From NCBI GenBank assembly GCA_016789905.1, contig JAEUQC010000128.1, positions 1-64,000 on the forward strand: DNA of 64,000 nucleotides, read 5' to 3'. Positions 34,915-44,328 of this stretch are shown here, one piece after another. The DNA comes from Bryobacterales bacterium. GTDB taxonomy: Bacteria > Acidobacteriota > Terriglobia > Bryobacterales > Bryobacteraceae. Positions within the stretch are counted from its first letter, which is position 1, and every line of letters starts with the position of its first letter. Under the pieces are notes generated by a model. The model was not told the origin of the DNA and did no database searches. It was given only the letters and a program-made list of their open reading frames with translations. Both the position numbers and the translations under genes were made by a program.

Positions 34915-36033
34915 CTACTCTGGTCGCCACCGAGCGACATGGTCAGCAACACTGTCTACCTCCTCATCGGTCATAAACGGGTGAATCGGCAGGCTGAGTT
35001 CCTCTGTTGCGAGCCCTCTGGCGTTCTCTAATGGGCCAAAACACGCCGAACTCACACCCCGCATCGCCTCCTGATCCGGAATCAGCACGGGATAGTGCTC
35101 CCCGGTGAAGATGCCGCGCGCCCGCAGCCAGCCGATCAAGCTCTGCTTGTGCTCCGCCGCCACCCGCACCGGGAACAGGTGCCAGCTTGGCCGCCATCCG
35201 CTCGAACATGAATCCGGGGCCGCCACCGGGCGCACACGTTCGGACTGCCAGCGGCCCAGATATCGCGCCGCAATCTGCCCGCGGCGCTCCGTCCACGCCG
35301 CCAGCCGAGGCCAAAACACCTCCTCCAGCAACGCCGCATGTACCTCATCCAACCGGCTATTCCATCCAATCTCGCTATGCCGGTACTTCGCCGACTGGCC
35401 ATAATCCCGCAGCACGCGCACCTGAGCCGCAAGTCCGACATCGGCCGTCAAGACCGCGCCTCCGTCGCCCATCGCCCCCAGATTTTTCGTCGGATAAAAG
35501 CTGGTCGCCGCCGCCACTCCCGTCAACCCGGTCGCCTGGCCCGCCTCGGTCGCCCCAATCGATTGCGCGCAATCTTCGATGCACCGCAAGTCGAACTCCT
35601 CAATGAGTGACCGAATCCCGCGCGCATCGATCGGAAACCCGTACAAATGGACCGGCACAAAATAACGGATCCCCGGCATCGCCCGCAGCGCCGACCGCGC
35701 CTCGTTCAGGTCAATCAACCCCGACGCGTCCGTATCGCAAAACACCGGCACACCGCCCGCGCGCACAATGGCCAGCGTCGTCGCGAACGCCGATAGCGGC
35801 GTCGTTAACACGCGGTCCCCCGGTCGCAAACCCGCAGCACGCAGCGCGATCTCGATCGCGTCCAATCCGCTGGCCACGCCTACCGCCTCAGGCAATCCCC
35901 AGAAAGCGCCCAACGCGGCCTCGAACCGCCGGACTCGCTCTCCCAGAATGTACCAGCCGCTCCGGCCGACGGCGTCGAACACTCGCACAGCATCGGCCCG
36001 GACTGTCTCCCACTGACGGCCGAAGTCATTCAT
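34915..36033 (-). CDS. DegT/DnrJ/EryC1-type PLP aminotransferase
   Basis: The start is ATG 36031-36033 (MNDFGRQWETVRADAVRVFD), since the open frame above it is antisense to the TPR gene. The product is 372 aa. Fold-type I features: VGVASGLDAIEIALRAAG, the DTDASGLIDL segment, IEDCAQSIGA, and the PLP-lysine motif SFYPTKNLGAMGDGGAV. RDYGQSAKYRHSEIGWNSRL matches the family's substrate loop. It makes an amino sugar or similar nucleotide-linked product for surface glycans. It begins 17 bp after the TPR/glycosyltransferase-like gene and is probably in one operon with it. Confidence 0.92.
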   Translation of the reverse strand: MNDFGRQWETVRADAVRVFDAVGRSGWYILGERVRRFEAALGAFWGLPEAVGVASGLDAIEIALRAAGLRPGDRVLTTPLSAFATTLAIVRAGGVPVFCDTDASGLIDLNEARSALRAMPGIRYFVPVHLYGFPIDARGIRSLIEEFDLRCIEDCAQSIGATEAGQATGLTGVAAATSFYPTKNLGAMGDGGAVLTADVGLAAQVRVLRDYGQSAKYRHSEIGWNSRLDEVHAALLEEVFWPRLAAWTERRGQIAARYLGRWQSERVRPVAAPDSCSSGWRPSWHLFPVRVAAEHKQSLIGWLRARGIFTGEHYPVLIPDQEAMRGVSSACFGPLENARGLATEELSLPIHPFMTDEEVDSVADHVARWRPE

Positions 36034-36050
36034 GAGTATCTGTTTTTCGC

Positions 36051-37907
36051 TCAAGCCTCCAGTATCACCTCCCGCGCCACCCGTTGCAGCACCGTCCCCC
36101 AGTCTCCCATCTTCGTTTGCCGGAACAGCCGCGCCTTTCGGTACCAGGGCGAATCCTCCCGGTCCAGCATCCACCGCCAGTCCGGTGCGTACGGCAGCAG
36201 CACCCAAACCGGTTTCCCCAGCGCCCCCGCCAGATGCGCCACCGACGTATCCACGCTGATCACCAGATCAAGATTCGCGATCAACCCCGCCGTGTCGCCG
36301 AAGTCCCGCAGTTCTCGGGCCGCGTTCCGCATTGCAAGGGTCTCCGGCGCCGGATGCCCCTTCTGCAGACTCACCCATTCCACGCCCTCCACGCCGGCCA
36401 ACTCCGCCAGCAATTCCGGCATCACGCTACGGTTTCTATCGTTCTTATGGTGCGGATTCCCCGCCCAGCATACCCCCACCCGTCGCTTCGCTCCCCTCGC
36501 CCCCAGCCATTGCGCCCACCGCGCCACCGCCTCCGCTGGCGCCTGCAAATAGCCATCCACCGAAGGAATTGTTGCCAACGCTGTCTCCTCCCGGTGAGGA
36601 GCGCTCATCATCGGCAATTGATAGTCCGCCGCCGGCACCGCCCCCACCGGCGACGCCAGCCATTCGTCAACCCCCGCGAATCCTTCCAATAACGGCAGCA
36701 GCGCCGGCTGGCACTCCACCACCACCCGCGCTCCCCGCGCCGCGAAGACAGGCGCATACCGGATGAACTGCAAAGTATCTCCCAAACCCTGTTCCGCGTG
36801 GAACAACAACGTTTTGCCGTCGAGCGGTTCTCCGCGCCATAGCCGGATCTCCTGATGGCGCCGTGCCTTGGCGTCTTTTACGTCAAACCGGCGCTCGTAC
36901 CCTGCCCAGCCAGGGCCAAAATCACCGCGCAGAAGGCTCACAATCCCTAGATTCCACTCCGCCGCCGCGTCCCCCGGCGAATGCTTGAGCGTCTGCCGAT
37001 AGCACTCAATCGCCGTGTCCGTCCGGTTGCAGGCCAGCCAGGCATTTCCCAAATTCGTCCACGCCGCACGATTTTCCGGCTCTATTTTCAACAACTTGCG
37101 AAATGTGCAGATCGCCCGCAGCGGCCGCGCGAACTCAAGCCACGCGAGGCCAAGATTGTAGAGCGCCAACAGAAACGATCCATCCTCCCGGATCGCCGTC
37201 CGGTAGCAACGAATGGCGCCAGAATAATCCTTTTCCAGTTGGAGCAGAATGCCCAGATTGTTCGCCGCGCGCGCATGACGCGGGTTGAGCGCGAGCGTGC
37301 GGCGGAACCCAGCAACTGCCGTAACCCCATCGTTTTCTTGCATATACGCGACAGCACGATGGAACGTAGCGGCCACGTTCTCCGGTTCCCGCAGCAGCAC
37401 CTGATCATAGTGCGCAACAGCCGCCGCGCGCTCCCCGGCCAGGGCCAGCGCGTCCGCCAATGGCAGCCGGTACTGCACGTCACAACCCGCCTCGGAAGGC
37501 GCTGATTGCAAAGCACATAGCCACGCCGCGGCCGCGTCCGCGTGGCGATTCAACACCGTCAGCAGCCTGGCCAGACCGGCCCAAAGTTCATGATCCTCAG
37601 GCGCCTCTTCCAACGCCTGGCGATAACACGCCGCCGCTGCCGTCCCATCCCCGGCGCGCTCCAAAATGATCCCTAAATTACGGCATAAATAGGGCCTGGG
37701 GCCCTCAATTCCGATGGCAACGCGCAATAACTGCACCGCCGTGTCCACCCGGTCCGTCTCGGCGTGAAGCAGTCCGAGGAGGTGGAGACTCTCCACATCC
37801 CCTGGATTCGTGTCCAACAAATGCAGGTAAATGGCCTCCGCTTGGTGCCATTTACCTGCTTTATGTAGCGCTTTTGCGTCGTTTAAGTGCTGTTTTTGCG
37901 CCTTCAT
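36051..37907 (-). CDS. TPR protein with C-terminal GT9-like glycosyltransferase domain
   Basis: The product is 618 aa with no signal peptide. Residues 1-320 are about nine tetratricopeptide repeats (for example AEAIYLHLLDTNPGDVESLH and AWTNLGNAWLACNRTDTAIE). After GWAGYERRFD the C-terminal 290 residues resemble the GT-B half of heptosyltransferases: KTLLFHAEQGLGDTLQFIRY, RRVGVCWAGNPHHKNDRNRS and NLDLVISVDTSVAHLAGALG. TPR-GT proteins of this build glycosylate proteins or help surface-glycan synthesis. Co-transcription with the DegT aminotransferase supports a glycan role. Confidence 0.88.
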   Translation of the reverse strand: MKAQKQHLNDAKALHKAGKWHQAEAIYLHLLDTNPGDVESLHLLGLLHAETDRVDTAVQLLRVAIGIEGPRPYLCRNLGIILERAGDGTAAAACYRQALEEAPEDHELWAGLARLLTVLNRHADAAAAWLCALQSAPSEAGCDVQYRLPLADALALAGERAAAVAHYDQVLLREPENVAATFHRAVAYMQENDGVTAVAGFRRTLALNPRHARAANNLGILLQLEKDYSGAIRCYRTAIREDGSFLLALYNLGLAWLEFARPLRAICTFRKLLKIEPENRAAWTNLGNAWLACNRTDTAIECYRQTLKHSPGDAAAEWNLGIVSLLRGDFGPGWAGYERRFDVKDAKARRHQEIRLWRGEPLDGKTLLFHAEQGLGDTLQFIRYAPVFAARGARVVVECQPALLPLLEGFAGVDEWLASPVGAVPAADYQLPMMSAPHREETALATIPSVDGYLQAPAEAVARWAQWLGARGAKRRVGVCWAGNPHHKNDRNRSVMPELLAELAGVEGVEWVSLQKGHPAPETLAMRNAARELRDFGDTAGLIANLDLVISVDTSVAHLAGALGKPVWVLLPYAPDWRWMLDREDSPWYRKARLFRQTKMGDWGTVLQRVAREVILEA

Positions 37908-37936
37908 ATGCGCTTTCTATCGGCGAAAAGAAGGCG

Positions 37937-37958
37937 AAGCTCCACGCTACGGGAGCTT
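37937..37958 (-). terminator. probable terminator of the DUF1552 gene
   Basis: AAGCTCC and GGAGCTT pair (7 bp) around an 8-nt loop. On the minus strand the hairpin is followed within a few bases by TTCTTTTCG. It begins 15 bp past the stop of the DUF1552 gene. Confidence 0.5.
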
Positions 37959-37973
37959 AGGAATGTCCCGAGC

Positions 37974-39305
37974 CTACCCGTTCAGGTCGAGCCGTCCGGT
38001 GGAATCGCCGAACTGTTCCACACCCACTCCGGAGCGATTCAGCATATCCACAAACAAGTTCGCCGCTGGCGTTTCCGGCTTCGCGGCCACGTGACGCCCG
38101 CCCTTTTGCCCGCCGGCGTGGCCCGCCACCAGCAGCGGGAGGTTGTGATTCGAGTGCTGGTTGCCATCGCTCAACGCGCCGCCGTAGAGAATGGTCGAGT
38201 GGTCAAGAAGCGTTCCGTCGCCGTCTTGCGTCGCCTTTAGGCGTTCGACGAAGTAGGCGAAAAGCTCCACGTGGAAAGTGTTGATTTTGATGATCTTCTC
38301 GATGAAATCCGGATGTCCGCGGTGATGCGTGAGGGGGTGGTGCGGGTCGGGAACGCCAATCTCCGGGTAGGTTCTGACGCTGCCTTCACGGCCCAGCATC
38401 ATGGTCGAAACGCGCGAGATATCCGATTGAAACGCAACGACTTGCAGGTCGAACATGAGCTTCACATATTCGACAAACGCAAACGGAATGCCTGACGGTT
38501 TCTCGCCAAGCGGCACTTCCGGATCGGTCTCCGCCTTCGCGATGCGGGTTTCCACTTCGCGGATGGAGGTCAGATATTCGTCCATTTTTCGTTTGTCCTG
38601 CGCGCCGAGCGCGCCGACAAGCGATTTCGTTGACTCCCGCGTCATGTCGAGAATGCTCTTCTTGTACAGCGCGCGCCGGGCGCGGGTGGCGGGATCGAGG
38701 CTCGGATCAACGGTGCCGAACAGGCGCTCAAAGACCGAGCGCGGATTCACCTCAACGGCCAACGGCGTTTCCGGGTTCTTCCACGAAAGGCTATTGGTAT
38801 AGGCGCAACTTGAGCCGGTGTCGCAATTGCCGATCATGCGCGAATCCTCGCAGCCCAACTGGAGCGAAGGCACGCGCGTATCGGCGGCGAACTGTTGGGC
38901 GGCAATCTGATCGAAGGTCACGCCGGCGCGCACATCGGCGCCCGCCGTGTACTTGGGTTGCGCGCAGGAAAGGAAACTGCCCGAAGCTTTGGCGTGCCCT
39001 CCGCCTTTGGCTTTCACAGCCGCGTGGTTGGAAAGGCCGGAGACGACGACGATATCCTCGCGGAATTTTTCGAGCGGCTTCATGATGCGAGGGAACGCAA
39101 AGTCCGCGCCGGTCTTTTCGGGCAGCCAATCCTTCATCCAAATCCCGTTGGGAACATAGACGACACCGAGGCGGTGGGCCTTCGTGGCCTTTGCGGACGC
39201 GGCCAAAGCGGGGCGCATGGCATCCAGGAACGGCATGGCGATGGCCGCGCCGGCGCCGCGAAGCAGCATACGGCGGTCGAGGTGTTTTCCGGTGAGGAAC
39301 GTCAT
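37974..39305 (-). CDS. DUF1552 exported protein
   Basis: The product is 443 aa with a twin-arginine leader (DRRMLLRGAGAAIAMPFLDA). The mature part contains RLGVVYVPNGIWMKDWLP, GGGHAKASGSFLSC, and near the end GGALSDGNQHSNHNLPLLVA, blocks common to DUF1552 proteins and distantly like DUF1501/sulfatase-type folds. Family function is not established. It is encoded 82 bp downstream of the DUF1592-type cytochrome gene on the same strand, the usual pairing, so the two probably work together at the envelope. Confidence 0.9.
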   Translation of the reverse strand: MTFLTGKHLDRRMLLRGAGAAIAMPFLDAMRPALAASAKATKAHRLGVVYVPNGIWMKDWLPEKTGADFAFPRIMKPLEKFREDIVVVSGLSNHAAVKAKGGGHAKASGSFLSCAQPKYTAGADVRAGVTFDQIAAQQFAADTRVPSLQLGCEDSRMIGNCDTGSSCAYTNSLSWKNPETPLAVEVNPRSVFERLFGTVDPSLDPATRARRALYKKSILDMTRESTKSLVGALGAQDKRKMDEYLTSIREVETRIAKAETDPEVPLGEKPSGIPFAFVEYVKLMFDLQVVAFQSDISRVSTMMLGREGSVRTYPEIGVPDPHHPLTHHRGHPDFIEKIIKINTFHVELFAYFVERLKATQDGDGTLLDHSTILYGGALSDGNQHSNHNLPLLVAGHAGGQKGGRHVAAKPETPAANLFVDMLNRSGVGVEQFGDSTGRLDLNG

Positions 39306-39387
39306 TTGGGTTCTACTCCCACAAGTATACGGATTAGCATCGAGCGTTCACTGGCGCAGGAAGAAAGAAGGGCCTTTGTCACGGCGC

Positions 39388-41817
39388 TCATTCAGATTTG
39401 GCTCCCGTGGACGCGACGGCCACCGCCCGGCGCTGCTGGAAGGGCAGGCTCTCCACGATACTCTGGACGAGCGAGCCGAAGCGATAGTTACTCGCCGGCA
39501 GTTTGGCGGCAATGGCGGCAACCACTGGCCGGTCCGCGCGCTCCAGGCCACGGCCCAGCGCATAGGTCAGCAGTTTATCGGTCAATCCCTTTACGAAGGC
39601 GTCGCGCCCTGTTTGCAGGCTCGCCTTTAACTCCGCCGGACCGGTGAAGGCCTTGCCGGAGGGCAGCGTGCCGGTGGCATCAACGGGGAACTTGCCGTCC
39701 ATCGTGCGCCACCCGCCAACGGCGTCGAAGTTTTCCAGGCCAAAGCCCAGCGGGTCCATTTTGGAATGGCACGACGCGCAAGCCGGGTTCTTGCGGTGCT
39801 GCTCCATTTGTTGACGAAGCGACGCGGCCTGGCCCACAGCACTGTCGTCAAGCGACGGCACGGCCGGGGGCGGCGGGGGCGGCGGCGCGTTCAACAGATT
39901 CTCCATGATCCATTTGCCGCGCAAAACGGGCGAAGTGCGGGTGGAATAGCTCGAAATTGTCAAAACACTCCCATGCGCCAGCACGCCGCCCCCGCGCGGG
40001 TTGGTGCTCATATCGACCCGGCGAAACTCGGGGCCGGTGACGCCCGGGATCTCGTAGAACCGCGCCAGCCGCTCGTTCAAATACGTGTGGCGGGCGTCGA
40101 TCACGTCCAGCACGCTTCCATCCTGGCGCACCATCTCTTCGAAAAACAGTTCCGTTTCGCGGCGCATGGCGTAGCGCACGCTTTCATCGAAATCGGGGAA
40201 TTTGCCGGGGTCGGGCTTCATCACATCAATATTGCGGAACTGGAGCCACTGACCGGCGAAATTCTCCACCAGCGCCTTCGCCCTTGGATCGCGTAACATG
40301 CGCTGGACCTGGGCGCGGAGAACAGCGGGCTGGCGAAGGCGGCCCTGGCCGGCGGCGGTGAGCAGCGCTTCGTCGGGCATGCTGCTCCAGAGAAAATACG
40401 ACAGGCGCGAGGCGAGTTCAAACTGTCCGATCTGTCCGTAGGTCTTGCTGGCGTTGACCACAGGTTCACGCTCGACGCGGAAGAGGAAATGAGGAGATAC
40501 GAGAACGCCCTGAAGCGCAACGGCAATCCCTTCCTGGAAGCTATCGCCCTGCTTGCGAGCGGTGGCGTAGAGTTTCAGGAAGGCCGCCGTTTCGGCTGTG
40601 GAAACAGGCCGCCGGAACGCCTTCCGCGCGAACCCGGCAACGATCTGTTGGGCACAGCCCTGCGTCTGCTGCGGGCAGGTGAAAACGCGCGCCAGGCTTT
40701 CCTTGGAAGGGCCATCGGGCTGCGTGAACGGCCCACCGACATCGAGCGACTCGAACCGGTTATCGATGCGGGTCTCAATCCGGTCGGTCTTGATCTTGGT
40801 GCCGTATTTGCGAAGGGTTTCGATGTCCTTTTCGGTGAGCTTTCCGCGCGTGGTGATCATGGGCTCGGCCGGCCGCGTGGACGGTGAGGGCCCGTTATAC
40901 TTCGGCGGCAGCCCGTGAAAATTCTTGAGATAGGTACAGGAGAGCAGGTGTTCCCCGGCGGTGACTTTGGCGCGCACTTCAACGATCTGCCCTTCGAGAT
41001 CGGTCGCGTCAACCGCCCAATCCTGAACCTTCCTGCCGTCGATCCAGAAGGCGGGCGTGGCCGCTTCCGACCCATTCGGACGGTGCCCGTTCAGCACAAT
41101 GCGAAAGCTGTACTCGCCATCGGTGGCGAAGCGATGGAGCACATGAAAAGAGTGCCGCGTGCTGAGGCCGGACTCATCGTAGTGGAACATGTCCTTGGGA
41201 CGGCCGGCGCGCTCGACCACATCGTTCAAACGGACCGGGGCGGAATAGTGGATTGCCGCCGGCTTGAGTTTTTCCGGTCCGAAGATGGCGGTACGAACGG
41301 CGCGTTCCGCCGCGTAAAGGTACTTTTCGAGCAGCACCGGAGAAAGCGTGAGCGCGTCTGCGATGTTGTCGAACCCATAGGCGGCTTCGTCGTTGGGGAA
41401 GCTATCAGCGGGCCGAATATCCACGCCGAGCAGATCGCGAATGGTGTTGTTGTACTCGGTGCGATTCAGGCGGCGGGCGGTGACGCGGCCGGGGTCGGGT
41501 TTGGCGGAGCGGTCCTGGCGGGCGAACTCGGCTTCCAGGAACTGGATAAGCGCGGCGGATTCGGCGGCGGGCGGCTTCTTCATCGAAGGCGGCGGCATCT
41601 CGCCGGTCCGCAGTTTGGCGACGGCCTTTTCCCAAATCTCCCGGCTTTCATCGAACGATTGGGCCGTTTCAAACACGGCCATATTGACATCGCCGGAGGT
41701 GACCGTCGCGTTGTGACAGGCAACACAATTCTTCTTGACGTAAGAGAAAACGTCGGTTGCGTCGTAGGCGGACAACACGCCCGCGATGGCCAGAATGAAG
41801 ATTTTTCCAGAAACCAC
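39388..41817 (-). CDS. DUF1587/1592/1588/1585-type exported cytochrome c
   Basis: The product is 809 aa with a signal sequence (MVSGKIFILAIAGVLSAYDA). A heme site CVACH lies near residue 34 in a cytochrome domain, followed by RLNRTEYNNTIRDLLGVDI (DUF1587). The DUF1595/1592 core has ELASRLSYFLWSSMPDEALL, DUF1588 has FYEIPGVTGPEF and a second CASCHSKMDPLGFGLENFDA heme site, and DUF1585 closes the protein. These multi-domain proteins are typical of planctomycetes and acidobacteria; their substrate is unknown. The thioesterase gene lies 18 bp upstream and DUF1552 downstream. Confidence 0.92.
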   Translation of the reverse strand: MVSGKIFILAIAGVLSAYDATDVFSYVKKNCVACHNATVTSGDVNMAVFETAQSFDESREIWEKAVAKLRTGEMPPPSMKKPPAAESAALIQFLEAEFARQDRSAKPDPGRVTARRLNRTEYNNTIRDLLGVDIRPADSFPNDEAAYGFDNIADALTLSPVLLEKYLYAAERAVRTAIFGPEKLKPAAIHYSAPVRLNDVVERAGRPKDMFHYDESGLSTRHSFHVLHRFATDGEYSFRIVLNGHRPNGSEAATPAFWIDGRKVQDWAVDATDLEGQIVEVRAKVTAGEHLLSCTYLKNFHGLPPKYNGPSPSTRPAEPMITTRGKLTEKDIETLRKYGTKIKTDRIETRIDNRFESLDVGGPFTQPDGPSKESLARVFTCPQQTQGCAQQIVAGFARKAFRRPVSTAETAAFLKLYATARKQGDSFQEGIAVALQGVLVSPHFLFRVEREPVVNASKTYGQIGQFELASRLSYFLWSSMPDEALLTAAGQGRLRQPAVLRAQVQRMLRDPRAKALVENFAGQWLQFRNIDVMKPDPGKFPDFDESVRYAMRRETELFFEEMVRQDGSVLDVIDARHTYLNERLARFYEIPGVTGPEFRRVDMSTNPRGGGVLAHGSVLTISSYSTRTSPVLRGKWIMENLLNAPPPPPPPAVPSLDDSAVGQAASLRQQMEQHRKNPACASCHSKMDPLGFGLENFDAVGGWRTMDGKFPVDATGTLPSGKAFTGPAELKASLQTGRDAFVKGLTDKLLTYALGRGLERADRPVVAAIAAKLPASNYRFGSLVQSIVESLPFQQRRAVAVASTGAKSE

Positions 41818-41835
41818 AGTAAGCCTTTTAAGCTA

Positions 41836-42297
41836 TCACGCGCGCGAAGGGGTACGCATCCATGGCGCGAGCGCTTCCGGAGGGGCCGATTCGATAAGCC
41901 GGGCGATGGATTCCGGGATGGCGACTGACGCAAGAGCGCCAGTGGCGGGGTCCTCCTGCACCGCGGCGACGACCAGCTTTCCACGAGCGGCTTCAACAAC
42001 ACCATCGACTTCAACCTTTCGAATGCTGACGGCGTACGCCAGGCTTCGCGAGCGCTTTTCTTGAATGAAGAATGCAATTTCTACTTCGTCTTCGTAACGG
42101 AGCGGGCGTTTGTAGTCGAACTCGGCGTGCACACGCGGCCAGCCGACGCCGCAGCCGACGAGCGAAACGCCCAGCGAGCGGTAGAACGCCGTCTCGGCGT
42201 ATTCAATGAAGCGGAAGTAGTTGCTGAAGTGGACAATGCGCAGCATGTCGGTTTCGGAGAACTCGACGCGGCGGCGGACGGTGATGCCATAGGCCAT
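41836..42297 (-). CDS. hotdog-fold acyl-CoA thioesterase (4HBT/YbgC-like)
   Basis: The product is 153 aa. VEFSETDMLRIVHFSNYFRF is the YbgC/4-hydroxybenzoyl-CoA thioesterase opening, with the active-site Asp of SETDM and the conserved Tyr/Phe. EYAETAFYRSLG and FDYKRPLRYEDEVEI complete the hotdog helix and strand. It hydrolyses acyl- or aryl-CoA in the cytoplasm; the substrate cannot be told. It is the first gene of the minus-strand run leading to the DUF1592 and DUF1552 genes and is divergent from the esterase gene. Confidence 0.88.
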   Translation of the reverse strand: MAYGITVRRRVEFSETDMLRIVHFSNYFRFIEYAETAFYRSLGVSLVGCGVGWPRVHAEFDYKRPLRYEDEVEIAFFIQEKRSRSLAYAVSIRKVEVDGVVEAARGKLVVAAVQEDPATGALASVAIPESIARLIESAPPEALAPWMRTPSRA

Positions 42298-42563
42298 TTC
42301 TTCAGCGTGCCACGGGCGGGCCCGCTCGGCGCCATCGGCCCGAATCGCGCCGCCAGGGCGAAATCCGCAGATTGGGCGGCGTGGAAACCTGAAGTTGCGG
42401 CCCAGTGGTGATTTGCTTCCGCCAGCGTGCGCCGGATCGTGCGGTGGCGGATATGTTCAGGCAAACCGCATTCGCTCCCAGCCGGGCCACACCCCCAAGC
42501 AGCCGAAAAGCAAATGCCCTTGGCTTGACATAGGCCCGGCGCAAGTAAGAGACTTTGGAGCGG

Positions 42564-43358
42564 ATGTGCAAACCACTATTCGTCGCAGTACTGAGCCTGG
42601 CCGCGTGGGCGGGCGAGACGCACTACAACATACCGTTGTGGGAACCCGGCAAGGTTCCACTGGCGGCCGGCGACGGACCGTTGGACGCGCCATTCCTCAC
42701 CGTCTTTGAGCCGCCGCCGGGAAAGAGCAATGGAACGGCGGTGGTGATCGCGCCGGGCGGCTCCAACATCATGTTGATGTATGGACTGGAAGGCATTGAA
42801 GTCGCCGAACGCTTCAACGATTGGGGCACAACGGCCTTTGTGCTCACCTACCGGCTAAACCCGCGCTATGGCGAGGCGGCCCGCGTATTGGATGGCAACC
42901 GGGCGATGCGGCTGGTGCGTTCGCGAGCGAAAGAGTGGAAGCTGGACCCGTCAAAGATACTGTTTGCCGGATTTTCCGCCGGGTCGTCCATGGCGCGGTC
43001 AGTGGCGGCGGCGTCAGGACCGGGCGACGCTAACGCGGCGGACCCGATTGACCGGCTGGATTCGAAGCCAAATTTCCTGCTGATGGTCTATTCCGCCGGG
43101 CGTGCCACACCGAATGAGAACCTGAAGAATTTTCCGCCTACGTTTCTCCTGGCGGCGGCCTACGACAAGGGCGCGGCCAATGGCAGCGCGCAACTGTTTC
43201 TGGACATGAATCGCGCCGGCGGCGTAGCCGAAATTCACATCTACCAGAAGGGCCGCCATGGGTTTGGCGCGGCCACCACAAGCCCGGAATTTTCTCCCTG
43301 GATGGACGCATTGAAACACTTCCTAAAGGTCGGCGGATACTTTGGAGGCACGAAGTAG
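42564..43358 (+). CDS. exported alpha/beta-hydrolase (BD-FAE/acetyl-esterase-like)
   Basis: ATG 42564 is preferred to TTG 42555: GGAG sits 3 bp upstream and the signal peptide MCKPLFVAVLSLAAWAGE starts cleanly. The product is 264 aa. VVIAPGGSN is the oxyanion-hole loop, FAGFSAGSSMARS holds the nucleophile Ser, AAYDKG may hold the Asp, and GRHGFG holds the His. This set matches esterases acting on acetylated xylan or similar. A perfect TTGACA at 42525-42530 could be its -35 box, but no good -10 follows. The formylglycine-type gene starts 2 bp after its stop. Confidence 0.85.
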   Translation: MCKPLFVAVLSLAAWAGETHYNIPLWEPGKVPLAAGDGPLDAPFLTVFEPPPGKSNGTAVVIAPGGSNIMLMYGLEGIEVAERFNDWGTTAFVLTYRLNPRYGEAARVLDGNRAMRLVRSRAKEWKLDPSKILFAGFSAGSSMARSVAAASGPGDANAADPIDRLDSKPNFLLMVYSAGRATPNENLKNFPPTFLLAAAYDKGAANGSAQLFLDMNRAGGVAEIHIYQKGRHGFGAATTSPEFSPWMDALKHFLKVGGYFGGTK

Positions 43359-43360
43359 AC

Positions 43361-44194
43361 ATGCGCTCCTTACTGCTACTTTTGGCCGCCAGCACCTTTG
43401 CCGCCGATGCGCCCAAGGTGATCAACGAAGGCTATGGCGATTTCCTTATCGTTCCGGCCGGTAATTTCAAGATGGGCGACAACTTCGGCGATGGCGAATC
43501 GCGCGAACGCCCGGTGCACCAGGTCTATCTGGACACCTTTTACATCGCCAAATTTGAAGTGACCAACGGCGACTGGAAGAAGTTCCAGAACGATCCGGAC
43601 TATGACGATGTAAAGTTATGGCCCACGGGCCGCGTGGTTCCGAAGGACCAGAGCCCGTACTGGACGCAGGCAATGAACCATGGCGGCGCCACACCTGGAA
43701 GCGATAAGTATCCGGTGCTGGGTGTGAATTGGGACGCGGCCACGGCCTACTGCAACTGGTTGAGCAAGAAGACGGGAAAGAAGTACCGGCTGCCGACGGA
43801 GGCAGAGTGGGAGAAGGCGGCGCGCGGCACGGACCAGCGGCGATTTCCGTGGGGCAACACGATCGACTACGACCACGCCAATTACGCCGGCGCGCAACAG
43901 TTCGACACCGGCAAAGAAGTGGGCAGCTACCCAAAAGGCGTGTCGCCGTATGGCGCGATGGACATGGCGGGAAATGTGATGGAGTGGTGCCAGGATTGGT
44001 ACAGCCGTAGCTACTACGCCGTGTCGCCGAAGAAGAATCCGCCGGGCCCGGAAAAGGGCGCGTATCGCGTGCTGCGCGGCGGGTCGTTCTTCTTTGAGGG
44101 GCAGGACCTGCGGAGTTACGCGCGGTCGGGCGCATGGCCCTCGTTCCAGGCGTTCCGGATGGTGGGATTCCGCGCGGCGCGCAGCGCGGAGTAG
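43361..44194 (+). CDS. exported formylglycine-generating-enzyme-like (SUMF1) protein
   Basis: The product is 277 aa with a signal peptide (MRSLLLLLAASTFAADA). The SUMF1/FGE fold is clear: FLIVPAGNFKMGDNFGDGES, PVHQVYLDTFYIAKFEVTNG, PVLGVNWDAATAYCNWLSKK, YRLPTEAEWEKAARG, GNVMEWCQDWY and RVLRGGSFFF. Only some members oxidise sulfatase cysteines. I do not see the C-terminal Cys pair of the oxygenase type, and no sulfatase is nearby, so a binding or structural role is equally likely. It is coupled to the esterase upstream. Confidence 0.9.
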   Translation: MRSLLLLLAASTFAADAPKVINEGYGDFLIVPAGNFKMGDNFGDGESRERPVHQVYLDTFYIAKFEVTNGDWKKFQNDPDYDDVKLWPTGRVVPKDQSPYWTQAMNHGGATPGSDKYPVLGVNWDAATAYCNWLSKKTGKKYRLPTEAEWEKAARGTDQRRFPWGNTIDYDHANYAGAQQFDTGKEVGSYPKGVSPYGAMDMAGNVMEWCQDWYSRSYYAVSPKKNPPGPEKGAYRVLRGGSFFFEGQDLRSYARSGAWPSFQAFRMVGFRAARSAE

Positions 44195-44261
44195 GGGTCA
44201 ACGGATTGCCGGCCGTGATCCGTCGCGCCGTCATGCAGGGATCATGAGGGCGCGCTGCGGC

Positions 44262-44291
44262 GGAGGCGGCGAACCTTGGGTTGGCGCCTCC
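44262..44291. terminator. hairpin between convergent genes
   Basis: GGAGGCG (44262-44268) pairs with CGCCTCC (44285-44291). Inside them AACC (44272-44275) pairs with GGTT (44279-44282) around a 3-nt loop. It lies in the 134-bp gap between two convergent genes. No T-run follows on either strand, so intrinsic termination is uncertain. Confidence 0.45.
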
Positions 44292-44328
44292 CGCGGAAAT
44301 GGCGGTGCGCGCAGCGGAAGCCGCTGGC

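Noticed and set aside
42298..42563. Small genes in the spacer between thioesterase and esterase
   Set aside because: Frames in this 266-bp gap are Arg/Ser/Pro-rich with no start signal; only a TTGACA box near 42525 was noted.
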